Shown here piece after piece: positions 39,221 to 49,305 of a stretch of 64,000 nt of DNA. Positions within the stretch are counted from its first letter, which is position 1. Every line of letters starts with the position of its first letter. The stretch comes from Corynebacterium vitaeruminis (GTDB lineage Bacteria; Actinomycetota; Actinomycetes; Mycobacteriales; Mycobacteriaceae). A program made the translations under genes and the position numbers. The stretch lies in contig NZ_JVVM01000010.1 in assembly GCF_001054325.1 (NCBI RefSeq), positions 36,942 through 100,941 of the forward strand. Direction: 5' to 3'. The notes beneath the pieces are model-generated. The model did no database searches. It was not told the origin of the DNA and saw nothing but the letters and a program-made list of their open reading frames with translations.

Positions 39221-40810
39221 GTGAATTCTGGACAACAGCACTTCCCCCTCGGAGGCGCCGTCGATGATTCTCTGTTCAATACCACCTTTGTCGTTGTAGA
39301 CCTGGAAACGACCGGACTGAAGGCCAAGAACGACCACATCATTGAAATTGGGGCCGTCAAAACCCGTGGCGGTAAAACAATTGGCACCTTTTCCAGCTTC
39401 ATCGACCCGGGCATGGAAATCCCCGACCACATTACGTCTCTCACCGGCATCACCACCGCCGATGTTGAGTCCGCCCCACAACTCGGCACTGTCATAGCTC
39501 AGTTCCTAGAATTCGCCCAGGGAAGCGTTTGGGTCGCGCATAACGCCAAGTTCGATATTGGATTCCTCCGCCAGGCTTGCACGGATTTGGGCGTAGATTG
39601 GCCAAGCCCCAGCGTCGTAGACACTCTCACATTGGCCCGTCGTGTCCTCGACCGCTCACAAGTTGGCAGTTTCAAACTCTCACAGCTCGCACGGTACGTC
39701 GGTTCTCCAAATCGTCCCACTCACCGCGCGCTTGACGACGCAATCGCAACCGTCGATGTTCTTCACTACCTCATGGAGAGACTTGCCAGCGATGAAGTCC
39801 AAACAGCCTCCGAGCTAGTGCATTACTCGCCCACCATCGTTCCCGAGATCCGCGCTAAACGACACCTTGCCGATGATGCCCCGCACTCCCCTGGCGTCTA
39901 TGTTTTTCGCTCGAGAAACGACGACCCCTTATATATAGGGACAGCTCTCGATTTGCGACGTAGACTCCTGCAGTATTTCAACGGCACTGACTCGCGTCGC
40001 AAAATTACGGAAATGGTCTCCCTGGCCGAACGTGTCGAGATCATCGAGTGCCCACACGGCTTCGCTGCCGAAATCCGCGAAGCGCGTCTAATCTCCGCGC
40101 TCCGCCCGCCCTACAACCGGCAGCGCACCGAACCAACTCGCGGCTGGTACATTGTCCCCGCTGGCCCCGGTCGGCCAGCCAAAATCAGCCGGGCAGCCAC
40201 CGATGCTCGCAGCCTCGGCCCCTTCCGCACACGCGACACGGCCACCGCCATTCGCGACAGGTTCTCCGAGCTTCACGACGACTTTGCGATAACAACCGCC
40301 CAGATCTCCACCACCGGCACCGATGAAATCGCAGACATGATTGTGGAGATATCAGCACTTGCCGAAGCACACCGCTTCCAACGCGCGGCACTGCAGCGTG
40401 ACCGCACTGCGGAATTCATCATCAGCTTGGACAAGCAGCAGCGCCTGAGCATGCTTGCAGCCATCCCATCCCTACAAGCAGCATTCCCTGATGGCAATGG
40501 CGGCTGGCATTTAGCGGAAATTCGCTACGGCAGGTTGGCCGGCGCCAGCACCGCGCCACGCGGCGCGGATATGAACTACATCATCGACCTCATGGAGAAT
40601 TCAGCTCAAACAGTTACTCCAGATGACTCCTTATATAAAGGAGCATCGATTGATGAACTCAGCATTATCTGGAAATGGCTACAACGCCCAGAGGTACGAA
40701 TAAAGCCCACCGGAGGCGAGTATTCCTATCCCAGGTTGGGCGCAGGAAAATACCTTCAGTGGGCTATTGACGCGCAGCAAGCACGTCGTGAAGCGCGACG
40801 CGAACCTTAA
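39221..40810 (+). CDS. DEDDh exonuclease fused to a GIY-YIG (UvrC N-terminal-like) domain
   Basis: The start is the GTG at 39221 with AGGA 8 nt upstream; the frame is open back to 39032, but that part is not protein-like. 529 residues. The exonuclease domain has DLETTG (27-32), HNAKFD (107-112) and HRALDDA (168-174), as in DNA polymerase III epsilon. The GIY-YIG domain begins PGVYVF (224-229) with YIGTA (238-242). The same fusion is found in Rv2191. A DNA-repair or DNA-processing role is likely but unproven. Its TAA shares bases with the stop of trpD. Confidence 0.88.
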   Translation: MNSGQQHFPLGGAVDDSLFNTTFVVVDLETTGLKAKNDHIIEIGAVKTRGGKTIGTFSSFIDPGMEIPDHITSLTGITTADVESAPQLGTVIAQFLEFAQGSVWVAHNAKFDIGFLRQACTDLGVDWPSPSVVDTLTLARRVLDRSQVGSFKLSQLARYVGSPNRPTHRALDDAIATVDVLHYLMERLASDEVQTASELVHYSPTIVPEIRAKRHLADDAPHSPGVYVFRSRNDDPLYIGTALDLRRRLLQYFNGTDSRRKITEMVSLAERVEIIECPHGFAAEIREARLISALRPPYNRQRTEPTRGWYIVPAGPGRPAKISRAATDARSLGPFRTRDTATAIRDRFSELHDDFAITTAQISTTGTDEIADMIVEISALAEAHRFQRAALQRDRTAEFIISLDKQQRLSMLAAIPSLQAAFPDGNGGWHLAEIRYGRLAGASTAPRGADMNYIIDLMENSAQTVTPDDSLYKGASIDELSIIWKWLQRPEVRIKPTGGEYSYPRLGAGKYLQWAIDAQQARREARREP

Positions 40811-41880
40811 CCCTTCATTGCAGCGGTAAGGATGTCCATGCACAGCCCCGACTGGAGCGTTTCCTTGACCTCTTCAATCGAGTCGTCCATGACTTCCTTT
40901 AGCGGACGGCCACCCAGACCACGCGAAATGGCAATTGCGGCGGCCGAGTTAAGGATGACTGCATCGCGAATCGGACCTTCGAGTTCGCCAGCCCAAATGC
41001 GGCGTGCAACATCAGCGTTGTAAGCGGGGTCACCGCCTCGAAGAGCATCAATCTCGGAGTACTCCATGCCATAGTCATGAGGATCGATGACGTCTTCGGC
41101 GACTTCACCGTTTTCCACAATGAAGACCTTGGTGGGGCCAGTAACGGTAATCTCGTCGAGACCGTCGCTGCCCCGAACCACCAACGCACGCTGACCACGG
41201 CGGGCGAAGGTGTTCGCCATCGTCTCCATCTGATCTTCGAAAGCACAACCAATCAAGCTCGCCTGCGGTCGTGCTGGATTCGTCAGCGGCCCCAACAGGT
41301 TAAAGACTGTCGGAACCGCTAGCTCCTTGCGCACCGGTCCAGCGAAGCGCATGGCCGGATGAAAGCGAGCAGCAAAGAGGAAGCGAACATAAAAATCCGG
41401 ATGTTCCGAAGAAGTAACGAGACCGTCCTCAATATCAATACCAAAGGCCTCCAGCATGTCAGCGCCGCCCGACTTCGAAGAAGCCGCGCGGTTACCATGC
41501 TTGAGCACCGGCACACCACAGGCGGCGATGGCAATCATGGACATCGTGGAGATGTTGACGGTATTTGCGCCATCCCCACCGGTGCCCACGATATCGACCG
41601 CACCGCGCTCAATAACACCGGCGAGCTGTGGATCATGGACAGGACGGGCAAATGAGAGCATGCCTTCAGCTGCAGCGTCGAGCTCGGCAGCCGTAATCCC
41701 CTTAGCGAGGAGACCAAATGCAAACGTTGCAGTCTGCACATCCCCGGAAGCACCGGACATAATCTGATCCATTGCGAATCGAATGCCCTCACCCGAAACC
41801 TCGCGGCCAGCGCCAATCGTGGAGAGAACATGGCGCCAGTTTTCGACCGCCCTCTTATCGCCGATCTCGCTCATCGCCAC
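40807..41880 (-). CDS. trpD: Anthranilate phosphoribosyltransferase
   Basis: 357 residues with the PRPP motif GTGGDG at 99-104 followed by NTVNISTM, then KHGNRAASSKSGGADMLEA and the RFAGPVRKELAVPTVFNLLGPLTNP segment. It makes phosphoribosyl-anthranilate in tryptophan synthesis. It stands alone, away from other trp genes, as does Rv2192c at this locus. GGGAGTGGCG just precedes the ATG. No attenuator is visible in the leader. Confidence 0.96.
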   Translation of the reverse strand: MAMSEIGDKRAVENWRHVLSTIGAGREVSGEGIRFAMDQIMSGASGDVQTATFAFGLLAKGITAAELDAAAEGMLSFARPVHDPQLAGVIERGAVDIVGTGGDGANTVNISTMSMIAIAACGVPVLKHGNRAASSKSGGADMLEAFGIDIEDGLVTSSEHPDFYVRFLFAARFHPAMRFAGPVRKELAVPTVFNLLGPLTNPARPQASLIGCAFEDQMETMANTFARRGQRALVVRGSDGLDEITVTGPTKVFIVENGEVAEDVIDPHDYGMEYSEIDALRGGDPAYNADVARRIWAGELEGPIRDAVILNSAAAIAISRGLGGRPLKEVMDDSIEEVKETLQSGLCMDILTAAMKG

Positions 41881-42412
41881 TCCCTTCCACTAGATAGTCA
41901 AGTCTGTACACGTACTTTATTAATACGGCTGCACCTTAGTACTGCTGCTTATACTGCTCACTAGGTGCACTACGCCAGTCGCAAATTGGGAAACTTCTAC
42001 TATGATGTACGTAATAAGACAAGATACCTCCCCCACATATCGCGCGCATCACCAGGTCCGCCTTTTGCGTCTGCCGAAAATCTCACCCCCATTGGGGCAA
42101 CTGGAAAAATACGGTATTAAATAGAGCCAAACCTGCGATAAACTGACCGACAGCTAACGCACATGTATCGCCGATGCTGGCCCAGACAGAGGCGAGCCCG
42201 AAAAGTCCAGGGGGATGGACTCTAGGTATCTCAGTAGAGCAGAAAGCAGAATTTTGACCGCGTCGGATAGCGACACCGGAAAGTTCCCACCGGGGGGAAA
42301 ATTAGTGAAATTCTCAGAAACCTTTCCTTGCGACCTGGGTTTTTAGGAATTTTTTTACAAAAATGGGGGTTGCAACGTGACTACTCCTTAAGAACAGTAC
42401 ATACTGTTAGAT
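41881..42412. other. 532-bp divergent region between trpD and ctaE
   Basis: No gene is supported. Visible structure: CCCC-ATT-GGGG at 42087-42097, a six-base hairpin AGTCCA/TGGACT at 42204-42221, and a perfect inverted repeat AACAGTA-CA-TACTGTT at 42393-42408 directly before ctaE. The region presumably holds the promoters of both genes; its length and G-rich stretches (for example 42291-42297) suggest a long ctaE leader or several promoters. Confidence 0.6.
42393..42408. promoter_or_regulatory. 16-bp inverted repeat at the ctaE start
   Basis: AACAGTA-CA-TACTGTT is a perfect 7-bp-arm palindrome ending 4 nt before the GTG of ctaE. It contains CATACT, which could be a -10 element of a leaderless transcript. 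A dimeric regulator bound here would block transcription start. No known regulator is assigned. Confidence 0.5.
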
Positions 42413-43027
42413 GTGACGAGCGCAGTTGAAAATCAAGGTATGACAGCACCACGTCGTGCTGCGACACTGAACCGACCGAATATGGTCAGTGTCGGCACGA
42501 TTGTGTTCCTGTCTCAGGAATTAATGTTCTTCGCCGGTCTGTTCGCGATGTACTTCGTGTCACGCGCGAACGGCCAGGGCGAATCGTGGGATTGGGGTAC
42601 CGGCCACCTCAACGTCCCGTACGCACTGGTGATCACCGTGATCCTAGTGTCGTCTTCGTTCACTGCCCAGTGGGGCGTGTTCGCGGCCGAGCGTGGCGAC
42701 GTTTTCGCACTCCGTAAGTGGTACGCACTGTCTACCGCACTTGGTGCGATCTTCCTCGTTGGCCAGGCTTACGAGTACTACACCCTGGTCAGCCACGGTC
42801 TGACCATCCAGAACTCCATTTACGGTTCGGTCTTCTTCATCACCACCGGTTTCCACGCAGCCCACGTTCTCGCGGGTGTGCTGGCCTTCGTTGTGGTGCT
42901 GATCCGTACCTCCAAGGCGAAGTTCACCCCGGCACAGGCCACTGCTGCCATTGTGGTCTCGTACTACTGGCACTTCGTCGACGTCGTGTGGATTGGCCTG
43001 TTCATCACCATCTACTTCATCCAGTAG
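42413..43027 (+). CDS. ctaE: Cytochrome c oxidase subunit III
   Basis: 204 residues from GTG at 42413; [20 protein letters not shown] fits the known corynebacterial start, and an ATG at 42440 is the alternative. Five membrane segments are visible with [32 protein letters not shown] and [14 protein letters not shown], all subunit III landmarks. It is part of the aa3 oxidase that forms a supercomplex with bc1. It begins the ctaE-qcrCAB operon. Confidence 0.96.
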   Translation: MTSAVENQGMTAPRRAATLNRPNMVSVGTIVFLSQELMFFAGLFAMYFVSRANGQGESWDWGTGHLNVPYALVITVILVSSSFTAQWGVFAAERGDVFALRKWYALSTALGAIFLVGQAYEYYTLVSHGLTIQNSIYGSVFFITTGFHAAHVLAGVLAFVVVLIRTSKAKFTPAQATAAIVVSYYWHFVDVVWIGLFITIYFIQ

Positions 43028-43102
43028 GCCGTATCGGCCGTCCTTTGTTGAGTACGGCCTACAGCCCATCCACTTTCCACGAACAGTCTCAAAGGGAAAA
43101 AG

Positions 43103-43993
43103 ATGGAAAACACTACCTCCGAAACCAAGGACACCACGTCCTTGGCTGCGGCCCCGAAGTCAAAGGGCCGCCGCAAGATGCGCCGTACTGCCTCCGGCAT
43201 TATGGCTATGGCTCTCGCCCTCACCGGCGCAGGCTTCCTCGCGAATGCTCTGACCCCTGATGCACAGACGGCTACTGCACAGCAGGACGAAGCCGCCATG
43301 ATTCAGCAGGGTAAGGAACTCTACGACGTTGCCTGCATTACTTGCCACGGCGCCAACCTTCAGGGCGTTAAGGACCGCGGTAAGTCCCTGATTGGCGTCG
43401 GCGAGGGCTCGGTTTACTTCCAGGTTCACTCCGGTCGTATGCCGATGCTCCGCAACGAAGCTCAGGCAGCACGTAAGACCCCGCGTTACTCCGAAGAGCA
43501 GACGCTGGCTATCGCAGCCTACGTCCAGGCTAACGGTGGCGGCGCTGGCATCGTCCGCGATGAGGACGGCTCCATCGCTATGGAGTCCCTCCGTGGTAAG
43601 AACGCCGGCCCTAACGGTGAGCTTGACAAGGCTGACGTTGCTCGCGGTTCCGAGCTATTCCGTCTGAACTGTGCTTCCTGCCACAACTTCACCGGTCGTG
43701 GCGGCGCACTGTCCAGCGGTAAGTACGCACCGGTTCTGGATCCTGCTAACGAGCAGGAGATTTACCAGGCCATGCTGACTGGCCCGCAGAACATGCCTAA
43801 GTTCTCTGACCGCCAGCTGTCTGCTGACGAGAAGAAGGACATCATCGCCTACATCAAGAACTCCAAGGAGACTCCAACCCCGGGTGGTTGGGGCATTGGT
43901 GGCATTGGCCCGGTTGCTGAAGGCCTTGTCATGTGGATTGTAGGCATCGTCGCTCTCGTAGCGGCCGCTCTTTGGATTGGATCCCGCCGATGA
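43103..43993 (+). CDS. qcrC: Cytochrome bc1 complex diheme cytochrome c subunit QcrC
   Basis: 296 residues. An N-terminal membrane anchor (about 30-50) is followed by two c-type heme motifs, C78-x-x-C81-H82 and C190-x-x-C193-H194. A C-terminal membrane helix ([21 protein letters not shown]) follows. The diheme form replaces soluble cytochrome c and passes electrons straight to the aa3 oxidase. The stop overlaps the qcrA start by 4 nt. Confidence 0.96.
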   Translation: MENTTSETKDTTSLAAAPKSKGRRKMRRTASGIMAMALALTGAGFLANALTPDAQTATAQQDEAAMIQQGKELYDVACITCHGANLQGVKDRGKSLIGVGEGSVYFQVHSGRMPMLRNEAQAARKTPRYSEEQTLAIAAYVQANGGGAGIVRDEDGSIAMESLRGKNAGPNGELDKADVARGSELFRLNCASCHNFTGRGGALSSGKYAPVLDPANEQEIYQAMLTGPQNMPKFSDRQLSADEKKDIIAYIKNSKETPTPGGWGIGGIGPVAEGLVMWIVGIVALVAAALWIGSRR

Positions 43994-45201
43994 GTAATCA
44001 CGAAAACAAGAAGTACAGCTCCGAAGAGCTGTCGAAGATGAGCAATGCGGATCTCGCTCGTCTGGGTGCTGAACTCGATGACGTGACCATTGCTTACCGC
44101 AAGGAACGCTTCCCGATTGCCAACGACCCGGCTGAAAAGCGCGCGGCTCGCGGTGTCACCATTTGGTTGGCACTGTCGGTCATTCTTGGCCTGGCATTCA
44201 TCGCCATCTACCTGTTCTACCCGTGGCACTACAAGGGTCACGGCGAAGAGGGTCTGTGGCTGTACACCATGTACACCCCGCTGCTGGGTATCACTCTCGG
44301 CGGCTGCATTCTCACCCTGGGTATTGGTGCAGTTAAGTTCACCAAGCGCTTCATCCCAGAAGAGATTTCGGTTCAGCGTCGCCACGATGGTCCGTCCGAA
44401 GAAGTCGACCAGAAGACCATCGTTGCCCTGCTGAACGATTCTTGGCAGACCTCCACCCTGGGTCGTCGCTCCGCTATCAAGGGCCTCCTTGGCACCGGTG
44501 CCGTCCTGGCTGGTATCGGCATGATCCTGCCGATTGGTGGCATGATTAAGAACCCGTGGAAGCCACGCCACGACGTTGACGTCACTGGTGACGGCACCCT
44601 GTGGACCACCGGTTGGACCCTCGTTGAAAAGGGCCACAAGGTTTACCTGGGCCGCGACACCGGTGCTATCGCTGAAGAGGGCGAGCACGGCTACACCACC
44701 AAGGGTGTCTCCCGCCTGGTACGCCTCCGCCCAGAGGACCTGTCCGCCGGTTCCATGGAAACTGTCTTCCCGCTTCCGGAGGAGGACGTCAACGACGGCG
44801 ACAAGTACTCCAAGGATGCCGATGTTTACGAGGCTCACATGCACTCGATTCACGGCTCCCGTAACTCGGTCATGCTGATCCGTCTGCGTTCTCAGGACGC
44901 AGAAAAGGCAATCCTGCGCAAGGGTCAGGAAAACTTCCACTACGGCGACTACTTCGCCTACTCGAAGATTTGTACACACATTGGTTGCCCGACTTCTCTG
45001 TACGAACAGCAGACGAACCGTATTCTCTGCCCATGCCACCAGTCGCAGTTCGATGCACTGCACTACGGCAAGCCGGTCTTCGGTCCAGCTGCTCGCGCTC
45101 TTCCGGAGCTGCCGATCAGCGTTGATGAAGAAGGCTACATGTACGCAGAGGGCAACTTCATTGAGCCCGTCGGTCCGGCATTCTGGGAGCGTCAGTCATG
45201 A
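43990..45201 (+). CDS. qcrA: Cytochrome bc1 complex Rieske iron-sulfur subunit QcrA
   Basis: The start is the ATG at 43990 within the ATGA overlapping the qcrC stop; the frame continues upstream only as a shadow of qcrC. 403 residues, with three membrane segments (about 56-77, 88-112, 165-186), as is typical of actinobacterial QcrA. A twin-arginine [10 protein letters not shown] (158-167) precedes the third. The Rieske cluster ligands are C328, H330 and C333 in CTHIGC, and C347, C349 and H350 in CPCH. It carries electrons from quinol to QcrC. Confidence 0.96.
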   Translation: MSNHENKKYSSEELSKMSNADLARLGAELDDVTIAYRKERFPIANDPAEKRAARGVTIWLALSVILGLAFIAIYLFYPWHYKGHGEEGLWLYTMYTPLLGITLGGCILTLGIGAVKFTKRFIPEEISVQRRHDGPSEEVDQKTIVALLNDSWQTSTLGRRSAIKGLLGTGAVLAGIGMILPIGGMIKNPWKPRHDVDVTGDGTLWTTGWTLVEKGHKVYLGRDTGAIAEEGEHGYTTKGVSRLVRLRPEDLSAGSMETVFPLPEEDVNDGDKYSKDADVYEAHMHSIHGSRNSVMLIRLRSQDAEKAILRKGQENFHYGDYFAYSKICTHIGCPTSLYEQQTNRILCPCHQSQFDALHYGKPVFGPAARALPELPISVDEEGYMYAEGNFIEPVGPAFWERQS

Positions 45202-46826
45202 GTAATCCAACGAAACTAGCAACCGCTGCTAAGAATATGGATGACCGCTACACCCTGTCTGGCGGCATGCGTAAGCAGCTCAATAAGGTATTCCCTACCC
45301 ACTGGTCCTTCCTGCTGGGTGAGATTGCACTCTACTCCTTCGTAGTCCTGCTCTTCTCGGGTGTTTACCTGACTCTGTTCTTCGACCCGTCGATGTCGAA
45401 GGTCATTTACGACGGTGCCTACGCGCCACTCAACGGTGTCGAGATGTCTCGCGCCTACGAGACCGCCCTGCAGATCTCCTTCGAGGTTCGCGGTGGTCTG
45501 TTCATTCGCCAGGTCCACCACTGGGGTGCTCTCCTGTTCGCCGTGTCCATCATGGCGCACATGTTCCGCATCTTCTTCACCGGCGCATTCCGCAAGCCGC
45601 GTGAGGCTAACTGGGTCATCGGTTCCATCCTGCTGCTGCTGTCCGTGGCAGAGGGCTTCATGGGTTACTCCCTGCCGGACGACCTGCTTTCCGGTGTTGG
45701 TCTGCGTATTATGTCCGCAATCATCATTGGCCTACCGATTATCGGCACCTGGCTGCACTGGATGATGTTCAACGGCGACTTCCCGGGTGACCTGATCATT
45801 CCGCGCCTGTACATTGCACACGTGCTGATTCTCCCGGCTCTGCTGCTGGGTCTGATTGCCGCTCACCTGGCTCTGGTCTGGTACCAGAAGCACACCCAAT
45901 TCCCTGGCGCTGGTCGTACTGAGAACAACGTCGTCGGCGTTCGTATTCTCCCGATCTTCGCAGTCAAGTCCGTTTCCTTCGGTCTGATTACCTTCGGCTT
46001 CCTGGCGCTGTTCGCTGGTATCTTCCAGATCAACGCAATTTGGAACCTTGGCCCGTACAACCCGTCGCAGGTCTCCGCTGGTTCCCAGCCGGATATCTAC
46101 ATGCTGTGGACTGACGGTGCTGCCCGTGTCATGCCACCGTGGGAGCTCTACCTGGGCTCCTACACCATCCCGGCAGTCTTCTGGGTCGCCCTGCTCTGTG
46201 GTATTTTGGTTGTCCTGCTCTTCGCTTACCCGTTCATCGAAGCGAAGATTACCGGCGACAACGCTCACCACAACCTGCTGCAGCGTCCGCGCGACGTGCC
46301 GGTTCGCTCCGGCCTGGGTGCCATGGCTCTGGTGTTCTACACCCTGCTGACCCTGTCCGGTGGTAACGACCTGATTGCCTACCACTTCCAGATCTCGCTG
46401 AACGTTATGACCTGGGTTGGCCGTATCGGTCTGATTATCCTGCCTCCGATTGCTTACTTCGTCACTTACCGAATCTGCATCGGCCTGCAGCGCTCTGACC
46501 GCGCTGTCCTGGAGCACGGTATTGAGACCGGCGTTATCAACCAGCTGCCTGATGGTTCCTTCATCGAGGTCCACCAGCCACTGGGTCCGGTCGACGAGCA
46601 CGGCCACGCCGTTCCTCTCGAGTACCAGGGTGCTTACGTCCCGAAGACCATGAACGAACTGGGCGCCGCTGGTAGCCCGGGTCGCGGTAGCTTCTTCACC
46701 CCGGACTCCCCGGAGATCGCTGAAGAGGCAGCTCGTATCGAGCACGAGAACCACGAGCAGCAGGCTCAGATGTTCCGTGACCTCGAAGCTCAAAACGCTG
46801 AAGAGCGTCGCCAGCTCGAGCAGTAG
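45198..46826 (+). CDS. qcrB: Cytochrome bc1 complex cytochrome b subunit QcrB
   Basis: 542 residues, overlapping qcrA by 4 nt. The N-terminal cytochrome b half has [13 protein letters not shown] and [11 protein letters not shown] with the paired histidines on helices B and D, and the quinol-site helices follow. A hydrophilic C-terminal extension of about 120 residues (from [15 protein letters not shown] onward) is typical of actinobacteria. It is the quinol-oxidising subunit. Confidence 0.96.
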   Translation: MSNPTKLATAAKNMDDRYTLSGGMRKQLNKVFPTHWSFLLGEIALYSFVVLLFSGVYLTLFFDPSMSKVIYDGAYAPLNGVEMSRAYETALQISFEVRGGLFIRQVHHWGALLFAVSIMAHMFRIFFTGAFRKPREANWVIGSILLLLSVAEGFMGYSLPDDLLSGVGLRIMSAIIIGLPIIGTWLHWMMFNGDFPGDLIIPRLYIAHVLILPALLLGLIAAHLALVWYQKHTQFPGAGRTENNVVGVRILPIFAVKSVSFGLITFGFLALFAGIFQINAIWNLGPYNPSQVSAGSQPDIYMLWTDGAARVMPPWELYLGSYTIPAVFWVALLCGILVVLLFAYPFIEAKITGDNAHHNLLQRPRDVPVRSGLGAMALVFYTLLTLSGGNDLIAYHFQISLNVMTWVGRIGLIILPPIAYFVTYRICIGLQRSDRAVLEHGIETGVINQLPDGSFIEVHQPLGPVDEHGHAVPLEYQGAYVPKTMNELGAAGSPGRGSFFTPDSPEIAEEAARIEHENHEQQAQMFRDLEAQNAEERRQLEQ

Positions 46827-46862
46827 AACGCAGCGGTAGTTTTTCTACTGCGCTCAAATAAG

Positions 46863-46910
46863 ACCACCCCGGTCGACATTCAATTCGGATGTTGTCCGGG
46901 GTGGTTTTTT
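46863..46910 (+). terminator. Intrinsic terminator of ctaE-qcrCAB
   Basis: ACCACCCCGG (46863-46872) pairs with CCGGGGTGGT (46896-46905) and is followed by TTTTTT. The loop region also contains a short CGACAT/ATGTTG pairing. It lies 37 nt after the qcrB stop. Confidence 0.9.
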
Positions 46911-46993
46911 GTTACCCAAAATTCCTTTGGCTTCGCTACAGCCCAAAAATGTCGGATACCAAATGTGCTGTCTACCAGTACTAAAATGGACTT

Positions 46994-48721
46994 ATGTCTA
47001 CGAGCCCCTCCCCCACCACCGATCTTTCCAACAACGCCACGCAGCTGGTCGCCAACGGAGTCAACTTCGACTACGAAGCCACGCCCGTTCTGCGCGATGT
47101 CTCGCTTACGCTTTCCGACGGCGACGTTCTCGGTCTGGTCGGAGACAACGGGGCCGGCAAATCCACTCTTCTTTGGCTACTGTCCGGTCGTCGTCGGCCC
47201 ACGAGCGGTACCGTGACTCACATTGGCACGCGTGTGCTCGGGTCCCAAGAGCTGGAAGCGCCTTTCGACTCCACGGTGCAAATGCTTATCGATGAAGCTC
47301 TCGGCCCCTCGAAACGTCGTCTAGCGGAGTTGGAAGAGGCAGCTGAGGCGATGGCCGTAGCTGAGTCCCCAGAGGAATCTGAAGCGGCGGAGAAGGCGTA
47401 TTCGAAGGTCTTCTCGGACGTCATGGCTCACGACGATTGGAACGCCGAACATAACGCGGAGATTGTACTCGATCACCTCGGCCTGACCGGCACTGCTCCG
47501 GACGGTGCTCCCCTGACAGAGCAACTGACCACCGAGATTTCTGGCGGGCAGCGGGCGCGGCTGGGGCTCGCGATTACGCTCATCCGAAAGCCAGAGATTT
47601 TGCTTCTCGACGAACCCACCAACCATCTCGATGAACGCGGTCGCCAGCTTGTGATTGACACCATTCAGAACCACCCTGGAGTGGTTGTGGTGGCAACACA
47701 TGACCGTGACTTCCTGGACGCCGTTTGTACTGTGATTGGGGACTTGGTGCCGGGGCGTCCGGGCATTGGGCTGTTCCGCGGTAACTACTCCGACTATGCG
47801 AAGCACCGTCACCACCAGCGTGAGTTGTGGGAGCACCAGTGGCGCTCTGAGGAGCATGAGCGCAATCGGCTGGAGGACACCATCGAGAATGGTGCGCGTG
47901 AGGTCTCTCCGGGGCGTGCAATGACTGATAACAACAAGATGGCCTATGACCGCCGTGGGGGTCGTGTCGAGCGGCAAATCGCCCGTCGCGTGCGTTCTGC
48001 TAAACAGCGACTCGAGGAGCTCATTGAGGAAGGGGTAGAGCGGCCCCCGGCCCTGTTGGGCTTTGACGCGCCGCTGACCGCACCTCTGCCAACCAAGCGC
48101 GCTGCTTCGGGGAGCGATGAAGATTTCCACATCAAGATGCGCGGGGTAGTCGTTCCAGATCGTATTCGGGTTGGTTCGCTGACTATTCGGCCCGGTGACA
48201 AAGTTGTCATCACCGGCCCGAATGGGGCCGGTAAATCTACCTTGTTCAAAACCATCATGGGGCAAGTTGAGACGCAGGCTGGCGAGGTGCGCATCGGCGA
48301 GGACTGTCGAGTAGCCATGCTGGCGCAAGAACAAGACTGGGAGAATCCAAAGAAGTCCGCCCGTGAATTGTACGATCTTGCGCCCAATGCGCGTGTGCCT
48401 CTCGACGATTTTGGGCTGCTTAGCCCCGAGGACGCCAATCGGCCTGTAGGTGATCTGTCCATCGGACAGCAGCGTCGTGTGGCATTGGCGCTCGTTGTCG
48501 CCAATCCACCAGAGATTTTGCTTCTCGACGAACCTACTAACCATCTGAGTGTGGATCTAATCGAGCAGGTCCAGGACGCTATAGCGTCTGCTGAAGGCAC
48601 AATTATTGTGATTACCCACGATCACCGCATGATCAACTCGCTCGAGGCGCGTCATTTGCAGGTGACCGACGGCGAAGTCGTCGAGTTACCTAAGGGGCAA
48701 AAACCTGTCGAATTCGCTTAA
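46994..48721 (+). CDS. ABC-F family ATPase (ribosome-associated type)
   Basis: 575 residues with two ABC domains and no membrane segments. Domain 1: Walker A GDNGAGKS at 50-57, signature ISGGQRARLG, Walker B ILLLDEPTNHLDE. Domain 2: Walker A GPNGAGKS, signature LSIGQQRR (Ile for the second Gly), Walker B ILLLDEPTNHLS. ABC-F proteins act on the ribosome as translation factors or antibiotic-protection proteins. Which of these applies cannot be told from sequence. A TAAAAT 6 nt before the ATG suggests a leaderless transcript. Confidence 0.9.
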   Translation: MSTSPSPTTDLSNNATQLVANGVNFDYEATPVLRDVSLTLSDGDVLGLVGDNGAGKSTLLWLLSGRRRPTSGTVTHIGTRVLGSQELEAPFDSTVQMLIDEALGPSKRRLAELEEAAEAMAVAESPEESEAAEKAYSKVFSDVMAHDDWNAEHNAEIVLDHLGLTGTAPDGAPLTEQLTTEISGGQRARLGLAITLIRKPEILLLDEPTNHLDERGRQLVIDTIQNHPGVVVVATHDRDFLDAVCTVIGDLVPGRPGIGLFRGNYSDYAKHRHHQRELWEHQWRSEEHERNRLEDTIENGAREVSPGRAMTDNNKMAYDRRGGRVERQIARRVRSAKQRLEELIEEGVERPPALLGFDAPLTAPLPTKRAASGSDEDFHIKMRGVVVPDRIRVGSLTIRPGDKVVITGPNGAGKSTLFKTIMGQVETQAGEVRIGEDCRVAMLAQEQDWENPKKSARELYDLAPNARVPLDDFGLLSPEDANRPVGDLSIGQQRRVALALVVANPPEILLLDEPTNHLSVDLIEQVQDAIASAEGTIIVITHDHRMINSLEARHLQVTDGEVVELPKGQKPVEFA

Positions 48722-48740
48722 TGCCGAATCGCAAAACAAA

Positions 48741-48782
48741 AAAGTCTCTCCCACTAACGTCCTTGTTAGTGGGAGAGACTTT
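48741..48782. terminator. Bidirectional terminator between the ABC-F gene and ctaF
   Basis: A perfect 18-bp inverted repeat (AAAGTCTCTCCCACTAAC at 48741-48758 and its complement at 48765-48782) with a 6-nt loop has A/T runs outside. It serves both convergent genes. Confidence 0.93.
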
Positions 48783-48823
48783 TCGGTTATCTACGACTGT
48801 GGTTCAGTCGGCTTGCACTCGGA

Positions 48824-49270
48824 CTAGTGCTTCTCCGGCGGAGTGATGTACTGAGTGTTGAGCTTGGTGGTGGCGACGATCAGGATTACCGCGCCAAGAA
48901 CAATCAGCCAGTAGGCCATGAATGCGATGCCGTAGCCCATGAGCAGGATGCCCATGGTCATCACGAACGGCCAAATCGAGCTAGCGGAGAAGAAACCGAG
49001 GGTTCCAGCACCGTCGGCAACCTCTGCCTCTTCGAAGTCGGCCGGGGTGATGTCGGAGCGGCGCTCAGTGAAGTGGAAGTATCCACCGAGCATCAGAGTC
49101 ATCAGAGCTGCGAGGACCAGGCCGGTTGCGCCGGCCCACTCAAGGCGACCCTGGCTTTCGTTGATGACGTTACCGGTGTCCTGGAGGTACTGAGTGCCGA
49201 AGATGTAGACGACAGCCATGAACCCCAGGAACACGGTAAGTCCGTAGAAGAGCTTTGCTGCAGACTTCAT
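48824..49270 (-). CDS. ctaF: Actinobacterial cytochrome c oxidase subunit IV
   Basis: 148 residues with four membrane segments (KLFYGLTVFLGFMAVVYIFG, TGLVLAALMTLMLGGYFHF, and two in the C-terminal half) and the FFSASSIWPFVMTMGI segment typical of CtaF. It is an accessory subunit of the aa3 oxidase. It follows ctaC by 35 nt in the same direction. Confidence 0.93.
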   Translation of the reverse strand: MKSAAKLFYGLTVFLGFMAVVYIFGTQYLQDTGNVINESQGRLEWAGATGLVLAALMTLMLGGYFHFTERRSDITPADFEEAEVADGAGTLGFFSASSIWPFVMTMGILLMGYGIAFMAYWLIVLGAVILIVATTKLNTQYITPPEKH

Positions 49271-49305
49271 TTGAGAACTTCCTTTAGGTAAGAATCTTGC
49301 TGGGT

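Noticed and set aside
43933..43989. Longer qcrA start
   Set aside because: It lies wholly inside qcrC; the ATG at 43990 overlaps the qcrC stop in the usual ATGA coupling and gives the expected N-terminus.
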